From the NCBI GenBank assembly GCA_937862815.1, contig CALMED010000027.1:120736-184735 (forward strand): a stretch of DNA of 64,000 nucleotides. Direction: 5' to 3'. Below are positions 42,534 through 51,005 of the stretch, in pieces. How positions within the stretch are numbered: the stretch's first letter is position 1; each line of letters opens with the position of its first letter. The stretch comes from an uncultured Chitinophagaceae bacterium (lineage in GTDB: Bacteria > Bacteroidota > Bacteroidia > Chitinophagales > Chitinophagaceae). Under the pieces are notes generated by a model. It saw only the letters and a list, made by a program, of their open reading frames with translations. It did no database searches and was not told where the DNA came from. A program made the position numbers and the translations under genes.

Positions 42534-45500
42534 TCATGTAACCGGAATAACCGGCAGTTCCAGGAAGAAGGTGGTTCCGCTTTCCAAAACGGTTTCAAAC
42601 CACAGGTCCCCTTTCATCTGCTCGGCAATGCCCTTGCACATGGCAAGGCCCAGGCCGGTGCCGGATGATTTGGTGGTGAAGTTGGGATAGAAAATCTTTT
42701 CGCGGAGCTCCGCCGGAATACCAGAACCGTTGTCTTTCACCTCCACTACCACCTGCGCTCCCTGCAGGCGGTAACTCAGCTCCACGCGTGGTGTACGTCC
42801 GGCAGGCACGGCTTCAATGGCGTTGCGGATGAGGTTGGTGAAGAGGCGGTTGAGATGTGTTTTATCGGCCAGCACTTTCACACCCGGGTCACCCGGGCTG
42901 AAGATGACCTGTACCTGTTCGTCCATGGCAAAGAGGTCGGTAACCGATTGAATGGAATCCACGAGCCGCACTTCTTCCATACGGGGGTTGGCAATGTTGG
43001 CAAAATTGCTGAAGTCGGAAGCAATGGCCGACAGGTAGTCGATTTGCTCCACCAGGGTCCTGGCCACATTGCGGGAGATCATTTTTGTATCCGCCGAATC
43101 GGACGAAATCGCTTTCTGCAGGTGCTGGATGCTCAGCTTCATGGGGGTGAGCGGGTTCTTGATTTCGTGCGCCACCTGGCGGGCCATTTCGCGCCAGGCG
43201 CCTTCCCGTTCGCTTTTGGCCAGCAGGTTGGCACTTTCCTCGAGTTGACGTACCATCTTGTTATACTGCTGCACCAGTTCGCCGATCTCATCTTTCCGGT
43301 TCCAGAGGATGGCCGCGTTGGGCCGCCCCAGCCGCACTTCCTTCATCCGGTCGCTGATAAACGTAAAGGAGGCTGTGATCCGGTTGGTTACCAGGAAAGC
43401 AATGAGACCCGCCACCAGGAAGATAAAGGCGTTGAGGTTGATCAGCGTGACGAGGAAACTGGAAATTTCCTGCCGCAGTTCGTTCTGCGACGTGAAATAC
43501 GGGATATTGACATAGGCGTATGTATCTCCCGTAACGTCCCGAACCGGCACATAAATGCTCATGTAGGATTGTGATCCCACCTGTTCGTTTTCAAACACCT
43601 GTGCCTGTCGCAGGCGGGTAAGGCTGAAAAAGGCTGCCGGGTTCATTTTACGGCTCAGCAAACCTTTATTGTAGTAATACGGCTGAGAGGACACCCGCAG
43701 GTTGCCGGCAGGGTCGTACACATTCACATCCACGCCATGGATATCGGAGATACGGTTAACCCGCAACTGCAGGTTTTGTGCGGCCACCGGTTCATACACT
43801 TTGAGCACATCATCAAACACAGAATGCTGGTCAAGCGCCTGCTCCACTTCGGCCCGCATAATCTGGATGGTACGGGACAGCCTTTCTTTATTGGAGCGGT
43901 TGTGGCGGTTGATAAAAAAGAAGATGGTGGACACGCCGATTACAAGAAAAGACAGGATGCTGATGAAGATGATGGTGGTATGCACCTGCGCCCGGAAGCT
44001 GAGTTGCAGCTGCTGCCGCCAGAAAGAAAGCCGGAGACCGCTGCGCAGCACCATGCGGGTGAGCCGGTACAGCGCCCACATGATCAGGAAGGTAAAGAAC
44101 AGGTAGGCAAAGAGCGTCACCGCATCAAGCAGAAGGCTGTTCTTCCTAACAACAGCTACCACCCGGTTGCCCGACGCAACGTACCAGAGCTGGGAGTATC
44201 CGCCGCCGCTGCGGGCATAAAAACCCGAAGAACCGGTAAACTGCACCGGCAACTGCACCGGGAAGGGATAGTCGTTGTACGTATTGATGAGTTGCTTTTT
44301 CCGGTATACGGCATAGGAATAGGCGGAAGACTGGGACGGCTGCGTATAAAACTGCCGGTTGAACAGTTCGGGAATGAATTTCTCGCCGGCATAGCGACCG
44401 GGCTTGGACAACACGAAGAGGTAACCCTGTGTCTCACCCGAAGCCGGGTCGCGGATTTCCCGACGGGCGATGTAATAGAATTTATCGAACGACTCATCGT
44501 AGAACCGCCAGTCTTTTACCGTGGTGGCACGGGCCTGGATGTTATAGATCGTATTAAGTGTGCTGAAAGAAGTGGAATCGTCGTTGAACAGCGGTTGTTC
44601 TTCCGCATCATAGGTGAAGATACGGGTGGCGTACTTGTTGAGATATCCACTGAAATGCTCGCCGAGCAAACTGTCTTTCAGCATGCGGTTGGGTCCCGTG
44701 CTGCGGAAGCGGTAGAATTCCTCCTGCAGAAAATCGCCCCGGAAATTGGTAAGCGCAATGCTCAGCAGATTCTCAGCGGCGGGGTCCGACTGAACGCTGA
44801 GTTTTTCCGCCATCCGTTTGCGGTCTTCCCATTCGCGTTTTCCGTTTTCATGCATCAGCAATGCTGTGAGTGAAACGGCAAAGAAGAACAACCAGAAGAC
44901 CACCCGCCCGCCCGTTGGAACCAGGGAGGGTAGCCGCTGTTCGGCATAGCGTACGGCAATCACCAGCAACAGCCAGAACAACAAAGCCATCTGGAACTGT
45001 ACCTGTGGCTGACCAAGGGTAATGGTAAGGTACAGGAAGGCCGCCAGCAGCGGCAATAAGAGCTGCAGCCAAAGCTGGTGCCCGGTGGCTTCCTGCAGAG
45101 CGTAAATCAGCAGTTCCAGCAGCAGGTACAAGATGGCCATGATGCACCCCAGGATGAAAAAGCCGGTGAAACTGTAGAAACCGAGACTGAAGAAGTCGGT
45201 TACATGAAATGAAATCTGCGAATCGGCGACAAGACTCCGCACTACGTTTCCGCCCAGCACCACAGCGGCAAACAGCAGAACAGCCGCACCGGCTGCTGTA
45301 AACCACTTCCGTTTAACGGTAAAATGTGAATCATCCTCCGGACGGTGACGGTATACAAACAACAGCAACCAGAGAAAGAGCAGGGTATTGATGAGCAGAT
45401 CCCCCAGTGATTTCAGAATAAAATTGGACCCGTAAACGGACGGATCAAACAATTCAAAACGACGGAAATTAAGAGGCAGGGGAAGTACATACGACAAAGA

Positions 45501-46286
45501 CCGGAAGAATACAAGCATGCCGGCCAGGAAAAGGAACCCGGTTACAAAATGGTGTTGCTGCGCAAGCCGGGAACAAAGACGGTGTAAGGCTATCAGTAAC
45601 AAGAGCACACCCAATAACCGCAACACGATAGCCGTGGCGCTGAGGGGAGCAGGGCCAAAGCTGCGTTCGCCTATCCAGAACAGGTGGCGGCCTTTGCTGT
45701 CGGTTACCGATACCGGCGTAGGAGTGGTAATACTGAATGAATAGTATTGCTCCAGGCCCGGCAGGTAAGCGAAGTTGTTGTTCAGGTAGTTGGTAGTGAG
45801 AAAGTAATCCCATTTGAGGGGTATCAACGCCATGGCCTGGGCTGTGCCACCGCTGGTGAGTGAAAAGCGGATGGTGCGCACCAGGTAATACCCATTGATC
45901 AGCCTGCGGAGTGCAGGTGATTCTTCCTGCCAGAGGGTTTCCTCGGGAGCAATGGTCTGCGTATTCCAGGAAACTACCAACGGACCGTCGGCCGATTCGC
46001 GGGCGAGGAAGATGAAATAGTCCCGCTGCAGTAGTTGCGCCAGGTCCTGCTGCGCAGCACGTTGCTCGGTGAGACGTGTCAGGAGATCCGTGCGCTGTAC
46101 AAGCGATTCGAAATCGGCTTCCCGGCGGGCAATTTCCTGTTCCAGTTGTTGCTTCACCTGTTCCGGCGAGGCGCTGCGGGTCCAGAAGAACTCCAGCAGC
46201 AGGGAGAGAACCAGCAGCGCCATACCCGCCATCAACAGCCAGGTATGCTGCCGCAGGAACTTTCGTATGGTGAGCAGCACCTGCAC
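42534..46286 (-). CDS. very large multi-pass sensor histidine kinase
   Basis: 1250 residues from a GTG that overlaps the mazG stop (TAGTG). The first ~730 residues hold an N-terminal membrane helix, a periplasmic segment, about seven further helices (LLGVLLLLIALHRL onward) and a second large outer segment. Then come membrane helices, a HAMP-like linker, and a HisKA/HATPase core: phospho-acceptor His1040 in VAHEIKNPLTPM, N-box NLIRNAIEA, G-boxes VKDNGSGIP and GTGLGLAMCKGI. It resembles NtrY-like kinases in the catalytic part. No response regulator is adjacent, so the target is unknown. Confidence 0.9.
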   Translation of the reverse strand: MQVLLTIRKFLRQHTWLLMAGMALLVLSLLLEFFWTRSASPEQVKQQLEQEIARREADFESLVQRTDLLTRLTEQRAAQQDLAQLLQRDYFIFLARESADGPLVVSWNTQTIAPEETLWQEESPALRRLINGYYLVRTIRFSLTSGGTAQAMALIPLKWDYFLTTNYLNNNFAYLPGLEQYYSFSITTPTPVSVTDSKGRHLFWIGERSFGPAPLSATAIVLRLLGVLLLLIALHRLCSRLAQQHHFVTGFLFLAGMLVFFRSLSYVLPLPLNFRRFELFDPSVYGSNFILKSLGDLLINTLLFLWLLLFVYRHRPEDDSHFTVKRKWFTAAGAAVLLFAAVVLGGNVVRSLVADSQISFHVTDFFSLGFYSFTGFFILGCIMAILYLLLELLIYALQEATGHQLWLQLLLPLLAAFLYLTITLGQPQVQFQMALLFWLLLVIAVRYAEQRLPSLVPTGGRVVFWLFFFAVSLTALLMHENGKREWEDRKRMAEKLSVQSDPAAENLLSIALTNFRGDFLQEEFYRFRSTGPNRMLKDSLLGEHFSGYLNKYATRIFTYDAEEQPLFNDDSTSFSTLNTIYNIQARATTVKDWRFYDESFDKFYYIARREIRDPASGETQGYLFVLSKPGRYAGEKFIPELFNRQFYTQPSQSSAYSYAVYRKKQLINTYNDYPFPVQLPVQFTGSSGFYARSGGGYSQLWYVASGNRVVAVVRKNSLLLDAVTLFAYLFFTFLIMWALYRLTRMVLRSGLRLSFWRQQLQLSFRAQVHTTIIFISILSFLVIGVSTIFFFINRHNRSNKERLSRTIQIMRAEVEQALDQHSVFDDVLKVYEPVAAQNLQLRVNRISDIHGVDVNVYDPAGNLRVSSQPYYYNKGLLSRKMNPAAFFSLTRLRQAQVFENEQVGSQSYMSIYVPVRDVTGDTYAYVNIPYFTSQNELRQEISSFLVTLINLNAFIFLVAGLIAFLVTNRITASFTFISDRMKEVRLGRPNAAILWNRKDEIGELVQQYNKMVRQLEESANLLAKSEREGAWREMARQVAHEIKNPLTPMKLSIQHLQKAISSDSADTKMISRNVARTLVEQIDYLSAIASDFSNFANIANPRMEEVRLVDSIQSVTDLFAMDEQVQVIFSPGDPGVKVLADKTHLNRLFTNLIRNAIEAVPAGRTPRVELSYRLQGAQVVVEVKDNGSGIPAELREKIFYPNFTTKSSGTGLGLAMCKGIAEQMKGDLWFETVLESGTTFFLELPVIPVT

Positions 46287-47083
46287 TATGCCTGTGATTC
46301 CGATTGCTGTTGTTTAATATGGTTCCAGATTGCGTCCATCTCTACCAGCGTCATTTCGTTGAGCGAACGTCCGGCCTCCAGCGCCTTTGCTTCCATGGCC
46401 TGAAACCGCTGCATAAACTTCTGGTTGGTGCGCTCCAGCGACCGGTCGGCATCCACCTGCAAAAACCGTGCATAATTGATCAGTGAGAACAAAACATCCC
46501 CTAATTCCTCTTCCATTTTTTCGGGAGCGGCGGCGGCAACAGCTTCCTGCAGCTCGGCAAGTTCCTCCTGAATTTTTTCAAACACCTGTTCTTTGTGATC
46601 CCATTCAAAACCCACCTGCCTGGCTTTTTCCTGGATGCGGATGGCTTTTACCAGCGAAGGAAGTCCCCGCGGCACGCCGCTGAGCACCGAGGTTTTTCCC
46701 TCTTTCATTTTCAGCTTTTCCCAGTTCCGCTTCACATCATCTTCATCTTTTACCTGCACATCGCCGTAAATATGGGGGTGGCGGGTCACCAGCTTGTCAG
46801 CGATACCGGTGATCACTTCCTCCAGGGTAAACTGATCCTGTTCCCGCCCGATGCGGGCATAGAAGAGGATGTGCAGCAGCAGATCACCCAGTTCTTCCCG
46901 CACATGTCCGCTGTTTTGCTGCAGGATGGCATCGGCCAGTTCGTAGGTTTCCTCGATGGTCATGGGCCGCAGGCTGTCCATTGTTTGCTTGCGGTCCCAG
47001 GGACATTGTTCCCGGAGTTCATCCATGATGGTTACCAGGCGTTCGAAGGCAGCATGAAGGGAAGGAAATGATTCAGTCCGCAT
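46286..47083 (-). CDS. mazG: nucleoside triphosphate pyrophosphohydrolase MazG
   Basis: 265 residues, tandem MazG domains. The first has ELREQCPWDRKQTMDSLRPMTIEETYELADAI with the metal-binding EExxE..ExxD pattern continuing in REELGDLLLHILF; the second is at the C-terminus (EVEELxELxEA-like QEELAELQEAV and EEELGDVLFSLINYARFL). It hydrolyses non-canonical and excess NTPs to NMP and pyrophosphate. It overlaps the kinase start downstream by one base and starts two bases after the DUF3667 stop, so the three genes are probably one operon. Confidence 0.93.
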   Translation of the reverse strand: MRTESFPSLHAAFERLVTIMDELREQCPWDRKQTMDSLRPMTIEETYELADAILQQNSGHVREELGDLLLHILFYARIGREQDQFTLEEVITGIADKLVTRHPHIYGDVQVKDEDDVKRNWEKLKMKEGKTSVLSGVPRGLPSLVKAIRIQEKARQVGFEWDHKEQVFEKIQEELAELQEAVAAAAPEKMEEELGDVLFSLINYARFLQVDADRSLERTNQKFMQRFQAMEAKALEAGRSLNEMTLVEMDAIWNHIKQQQSESQA

Positions 47084-47085
47084 GA

Positions 47086-48180
47086 TCAGATATTAAAAAG
47101 CGTGTAGGAAAAAAATAAAACAAACAGGAGCAGGTTCATCAACATTCCGGCAAACAACAGGAAGAAGAATTTGAGGAGTGTTTTACCCCGTGATTGTCCG
47201 TAAAAGTGCCGCATGGCTTTGTAGAGGTAGAGAAAGAAGATGATCCACCACAGGTTGCGCAGAAACGTCCAGCCGCTCCATTGCAGCCATTCTTCGGCCG
47301 TTAGTCCCGCGAAGAGCACCAGGAGCCACAGGAAGGCAAATATGAAATAGTGAATGGTGAAGATCAGGTGTTGGGGATACAGCACCTGCTGCCGGCGAAA
47401 CAGGAGCCACAGCAGCAGCGCGATCAGCGGAAGTGAAATAAACAGAATCTGTGGAAAAGAGTGAAAATATTTATCCAGTAAGGCTTCGAGAAAAAGGCCG
47501 GGTTGAGCGCCGTACCTGCCCCGCAGCAAAATTGAGCGCCGGTTGAGAAACCGGGACAACCACCCGTCCTGTTCCGCCTCAGGCAGCAAAGATTGCAACG
47601 AATCGTATGCAGCTACAGACGGATAAACGCGGCTGTTTCCGAAATTAAATTGAAAGGACAGATCGTTTGTGGCTTTCCGCAGCAGGCTGTCGCCGGATAC
47701 AGCGGAACCCGGACGGGCATAGGCAAACAGCCGGCGGTACATGCTGTCAATAGCCAGGGAGTCGCTGCCGGTTGCGGCATGGGCCAGGGCGCTGTCGCGA
47801 ACCTGCATACTTGCCGTTTCAAACTGACCGGATAGCGGGTTGGGGTTTCTGACCAGTTTCTTAGGGTTGAAGAGCAGGAAAAAAATCAGAAAGAAAAAGG
47901 CCGAAGTAAACACATACATCCGGATGGGATTCATGTACCGGGCGCGGCGCCCGCTGATGTATTCCCGGCTCAGAAAACCGGGGCGCAACAGCAGGTACCG
48001 AAGGGAGGAAATGAACTTACCCTGAAAATGCGTGATGTCATTAAAAAAGTGAATCAGAATGTCCCAGGCCGACTCCCTGATCTCGCGGTTTTCCTGGCCG
48101 CAGACATGGCAATACGGACCCAGTACGCGGGCGTTGCAATTGAGGCAGTTTTTTTCGGAGCGGAGCCGGCCATGCGCCAT
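47086..48180 (-). CDS. DUF3667 membrane protein with N-terminal zinc ribbon
   Basis: 364 residues. A zinc ribbon (CLNCNARVLGPYCHVCGQEN) opens the protein, followed by the conserved DUF3667 stretch (LIHFFNDITHFQGKFISSLRYLLLRPGFLSREYISGRRARYMNPIR in part) and about five membrane helices with a periplasmic insert between helices 1 and 2. Function is not known. It is the first gene of the DUF3667-mazG-kinase unit and is divergent from the YD-repeat protein gene; only 68 bases separate their starts. Confidence 0.88.
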   Translation of the reverse strand: MAHGRLRSEKNCLNCNARVLGPYCHVCGQENREIRESAWDILIHFFNDITHFQGKFISSLRYLLLRPGFLSREYISGRRARYMNPIRMYVFTSAFFFLIFFLLFNPKKLVRNPNPLSGQFETASMQVRDSALAHAATGSDSLAIDSMYRRLFAYARPGSAVSGDSLLRKATNDLSFQFNFGNSRVYPSVAAYDSLQSLLPEAEQDGWLSRFLNRRSILLRGRYGAQPGLFLEALLDKYFHSFPQILFISLPLIALLLWLLFRRQQVLYPQHLIFTIHYFIFAFLWLLVLFAGLTAEEWLQWSGWTFLRNLWWIIFFLYLYKAMRHFYGQSRGKTLLKFFFLLFAGMLMNLLLFVLFFSYTLFNI

Positions 48181-48239
48181 GGATGCAGTTGTTTGGTTAA
48201 AAATAGAAAGAAAGCATCACACCCGTGCCGTTCTGCCGG

Positions 48240-48247
48240 TATCTTTG
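48240..48247 (+). promoter_or_regulatory. -7 element of the YD-repeat protein gene
   Basis: TATCTTTG ends one base before ATG 48249 and four bases before an in-frame GTG at 48252. Transcription should begin on the start codon itself. Confidence 0.6.
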
Positions 48248-48248
48248 A

Positions 48249-49097
48249 ATGGTGAAGATAAAAATCATTCCCCTTCTTCTGTTTTGTTGCTTTATCACTC
48301 TCCTGCCCTCCGGCATGCAGGGGCAGTACTATTACAAAGACCTGGTGGGCGTGGAACAATCCAACCGGCAATTAAAAAGTTACAAAACGGCGCGGATAAA
48401 GAAAGTCATCCTGCAGTCGCTGGAACCCGATGGCTCCCCCACCCCGGGCTTTGTATGTTTCCAGGAATGCAATCCTTCTTTTACCAGCCTTAAGACGTAC
48501 ACAACAGGCACATCCACTCCTCCCTCCGTTCTGAGCAGCAGTTTTAATTACAAAGGCCAGTTAGTCCGCACTGCCGACAGCACCGGCAGCTCTCTTCATG
48601 TTACCACCTATGCGTACAACGCGGAAGGCTTGCCGGAAGTGGCGGAGGCGTTGATAACAGGCGCATCCCTGCCCGCCCCCCTGCGGGAACGGCATGTATG
48701 GCAATTCAAAAACGGCGTCCCGGTACAGATGTGGAACGTCAAAAACAACCGCGACACACTCGTTGTAAAGTTTGAGGTAAGCCCTGCCGGCCAGGTGGAG
48801 GAAGAAAGCTGGTGGAAAAACGGGGTGCTGCAGGAGCGCTACTACTATTATTACGATGCACAGGGACGGCTCACTGACCTGGTGCGTTACAACCAGCGGG
48901 CCCGCCGCCTGCTGCCCGATTTTATGTTTGAATACGACGCGGAGGGACGGCTCACCAAACTGGTATCGGTGGATGGTCGTACGGGCGATTATGTTACCTG
49001 GACCTACACGTACAACGAAAAAGGCCTGCGGAGCCGCGACCAGTGTCACAACAAACAAAAGCAGCTGGTTGGAACGATTGTTTATACCTACGAATAA
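48249..49097 (+). CDS. secreted protein with YD/RHS-like repeats
   Basis: 282 residues with a signal peptide (MVKIKIIPLLLFCCFITLL...). The second half has several YD-type units: SSFNYKGQLVRTADSTG, YAYNAEGLPEVAEAL, YYYDAQGRLTDLVRYN, FEYDAEGRLTKLVSVDG and YTYNEKGLRSRDQ. In RHS proteins such repeats build a beta-filament or shell; here they are few, with no toxin domain. Likely periplasmic or surface; function unknown. Given the -7 box, the functional start may be GTG 48252 rather than ATG 48249. The tRNA-Gly promoter follows 31 bases after the stop. Confidence 0.75.
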   Translation: MVKIKIIPLLLFCCFITLLPSGMQGQYYYKDLVGVEQSNRQLKSYKTARIKKVILQSLEPDGSPTPGFVCFQECNPSFTSLKTYTTGTSTPPSVLSSSFNYKGQLVRTADSTGSSLHVTTYAYNAEGLPEVAEALITGASLPAPLRERHVWQFKNGVPVQMWNVKNNRDTLVVKFEVSPAGQVEEESWWKNGVLQERYYYYYDAQGRLTDLVRYNQRARRLLPDFMFEYDAEGRLTKLVSVDGRTGDYVTWTYTYNEKGLRSRDQCHNKQKQLVGTIVYTYE

Positions 49098-49128
49098 ACC
49101 CGCCGGTAGAAAAAAAAGGAGGCATTTT

Positions 49129-49158
49129 TTGTCAATTAAAAATGCTTCTTTACATTTG
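49129..49158 (+). promoter_or_regulatory. promoter of tRNA-Gly
   Basis: -33 TTG at 49129-49131 (in a run of T), 19-base spacer, -7 TACATTTG at 49151-49158; the tRNA begins 23 bases further on. Confidence 0.8.
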
Positions 49159-49180
49159 CACCCCCACAGTTCTTCTACAG

Positions 49181-49253
<73 letters not shown>

Positions 49254-49258
49254 CCACA

Positions 49259-49282
49259 ATCCCGCTCCTTGCGGGATTTTTT
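49259..49282 (+). terminator. intrinsic terminator between tRNA-Gly and tRNA-Leu
   Basis: ATCCCGC - TCCTT - GCGGGAT followed by T5-6. It lies five bases after tRNA-Gly, so tRNA-Leu(UAA) depends on read-through or on its own unseen promoter. Confidence 0.8.
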
Positions 49283-49296
49283 GTTCCCAGCCACAG

Positions 49297-49382
49297 GCCC
49301 TGGTGGTGGAACTGGTAGACACGCAGGACTTAAAATCCTGTGGCCAGCAATGGCCGTGCGGGTTCAACTCCCGCCCGGGGCA
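49297..49382 (+). tRNA. tRNA-Leu (anticodon TAA)
   Basis: 86-base class II tRNA with acceptor GCCCTGG/CCGGGGC, anticodon stem CAGGA/TCCTG around CTTAAAA (TAA), a long variable arm (TGGCCAGCAATGGCCG region) and T arm GCGGGTTCAACTCCCGC. CCA is not encoded. Confidence 0.97.
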
Positions 49383-49385
49383 CAG

Positions 49386-49410
49386 AAAAGCAACGCGAGT
49401 TGCTTTTTTT
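49386..49410 (+). terminator. intrinsic terminator after tRNA-Leu(UAA)
   Basis: AAAAGCAAC - GCGA - GTTGCTTTTTTT, four bases after the tRNA end. Confidence 0.82.
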
Positions 49411-49626
49411 GTTGCCCTGATCCCGGCGATCCTCCAGCCCTGTACGCATGAAAAAAACAGTTGAAAATAATCAGGCGAGTAAGAAATTTTTGCAGATAGC
49501 ATCATCTCCGGAAGGATTTTGCTTGAGTGGAAGTTTTCCCAGGCGAATGACCTGATCACCCCTGCACCGGCGCTGAAGTGTGCGACGCAACGAAGATGAC
49601 CGCTGCAGAACAGCCGGCCCCCACAT

Positions 49627-49650
49627 AAAAAAACCGCCCGTTGGGCGGTT
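49627..49650 (-). terminator. intrinsic terminator of the 67-residue membrane protein gene
   Basis: On the minus strand AACCGCCC - AAC - GGGCGGTT followed by a run of T; 26 bases past the stop at 49676. Between here and 49410 (about 215 bases) I see no supportable gene. Confidence 0.8.
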
Positions 49651-49675
49651 CCAGAAAGGGAGTGCAACTCCGCAA

Positions 49676-49879
49676 TTATTTGTATTTGGGATCGTATAAC
49701 GTGCTGGGAGGTACTTCCACTTTGGGCTTACCGGTGTAGCGGGAGTTATAGAGCTTGTAACAACCGCCCAATACAAAGGCAACAATACAGAAAAGCTGCA
49801 CATAAAAAAGAAAGCGGGAGGATACCACCCAGTTGTGTGCAAAATCTTTGTGTTTATTGTCCATTACTTCCTGTGCCAT
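49676..49879 (-). CDS. 67-residue single-pass membrane protein
   Basis: Starts MAQEVMDNKHKDFAHNWVVS and has one membrane helix (FLFYVQLFCIVAFVLGGCYKLY) followed by a polar tail, GKPKVEVPPSTLYDPKYK. A good -7 box (TACTTTTG, 49906-49899) lies 19 bases upstream and a terminator follows, so it is a real unit. No function recognised; the cytosolic N-terminus and short tail suggest a small accessory subunit of a membrane complex. The promoter lies just before the 3' end of the glycosyltransferase gene. Confidence 0.72.
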   Translation of the reverse strand: MAQEVMDNKHKDFAHNWVVSSRFLFYVQLFCIVAFVLGGCYKLYNSRYTGKPKVEVPPSTLYDPKYK

Positions 49880-49898
49880 AGTATAGATTTTTCAGTTG

Positions 49899-49906
49899 CA
49901 AAAGTA
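49899..49906 (-). promoter_or_regulatory. -7 element of the 67-residue protein gene
   Basis: TACTTTTG on the minus strand, 19 bases before ATG 49879. Confidence 0.55.
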
Positions 49907-49927
49907 AGGGATGGAACCAAATTGTGG

Positions 49928-50947
49928 TTACTTTCTGTGCACAATTTGGGAAAAATGGCGGCGTCTTTTTACGAAATACTGCCACACCACGCTGCCGCTG
50001 TACCATCCGCTGAGGGAGGGATGGGGCGCCTGGTATTTGCCGGAGGCCCGTAGCCACCAATCGGCAAAATCGAGGTGGGCCTGGAATACGGCCCGCCAAT
50101 AGGCCGGTTTTCCCTGCAGCAATTCTTTCCAGGCAGAGAGGGCATCCAGTGCCATGCGGATGGGCAGTTTCCACAGCAACTCGGACAGGGGCATGTTTTT
50201 TACCAGCATCACCAGGTTGTTGCGGAAGTTGAGGTACACTTTACGGGGACTGCCGGCCGGCAGGGTGCCGCCCCCTACGTGATAGACAACCGACTGCGGA
50301 CAGGCATACACCCGGTAACCGAGACGTTGCATGCGCCAGCATAGGTCAATCTCTTCCTGGTGGGCAAAAAAGCTTTCGTCGAAGCCGCCCATTTCGTGAA
50401 AAACGGCAGCCCGCACGAAGAAAGCAGCACCGCTGGCCCAGAAAACCGGGGCGGCTTCGTCGTACTGCCCGGTATCCGTTTCAACGGTATCGAACACCCG
50501 TCCCCGGGAAAAAGGATAGCCAAGGGCATCGATCCAGCCGCCGGCGGCACCGGCATATTCAAAACTGCCGCGTTTGTGCCAGGAAAGGATTTTGGGTTGA
50601 CAAGCTGCGATGTGGTGGTCCTGTTCCAGCAAGGCAACCAGGGGAGCCAGCCAATCCGGCTGCACTTCAATGTCGGAGTTCAGGAGCACGTAATAATCGG
50701 CTTCCACCTGCCGGAGAAAAAAATTATACCCTCCGGCATAGCCCAGGTTCTGGGGCGACTGGAGGATGTGCACCACGGGGTACTGCTCCTGCACCCAGGC
50801 CACGGAATCGTCGGTGGACGCGTTATCGGCCAGGTACACGGTATAATTGCCATAGGTGGCGGCCAGCACCGAAGGCATAAACTGTTCGAGGAACGTACGG
50901 CCGTTCCAGTTCAGGAGAACAACGGCTACATGAGGGGGAGCAGACAA
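49928..50947 (-). CDS. family 2 glycosyltransferase
   Basis: 339 residues, GT-A fold. VAVVLLNWNGRTFLEQ opens the nucleotide-sugar site, YLADNASTDDSV follows, and the DxD-like metal motif is in YYVLLNSDIEV. Later ASGAAFFVRAAVFHEMGGFDESFFAHQEEIDLCWR carries the acceptor/catalytic ED-type motif. It resembles rhamnosyl- or dTDP-sugar transferases (WbbL/RfbF-like) that build surface polysaccharide or modify proteins. The C-terminal 80 residues are basic and may touch the membrane. No polysaccharide cluster surrounds it. Confidence 0.9.
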   Translation of the reverse strand: MSAPPHVAVVLLNWNGRTFLEQFMPSVLAATYGNYTVYLADNASTDDSVAWVQEQYPVVHILQSPQNLGYAGGYNFFLRQVEADYYVLLNSDIEVQPDWLAPLVALLEQDHHIAACQPKILSWHKRGSFEYAGAAGGWIDALGYPFSRGRVFDTVETDTGQYDEAAPVFWASGAAFFVRAAVFHEMGGFDESFFAHQEEIDLCWRMQRLGYRVYACPQSVVYHVGGGTLPAGSPRKVYLNFRNNLVMLVKNMPLSELLWKLPIRMALDALSAWKELLQGKPAYWRAVFQAHLDFADWWLRASGKYQAPHPSLSGWYSGSVVWQYFVKRRRHFSQIVHRK

Positions 50948-50994
50948 TGCGGAAAAATTTGTTCAAAAATAGCAGAACCAACACAAACCTTCTC

Positions 50995-51002
50995 TAATTT
51001 CG
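50995..51002 (+). promoter_or_regulatory. -7-like box of the second histidine kinase gene
   Basis: TAATTTCG (one change from TAnnTTTG), ending three bases before ATG 51006. Confidence 0.45.
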
Positions 51003-51005
51003 GTG

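Noticed and set aside
49448..49549. Possible 33-codon ORF (MKKTVENNQASKKF...) after tRNA-Leu
   Set aside because: No promoter box, no conservation evidence, and no recognisable end structure; too little to call a gene.
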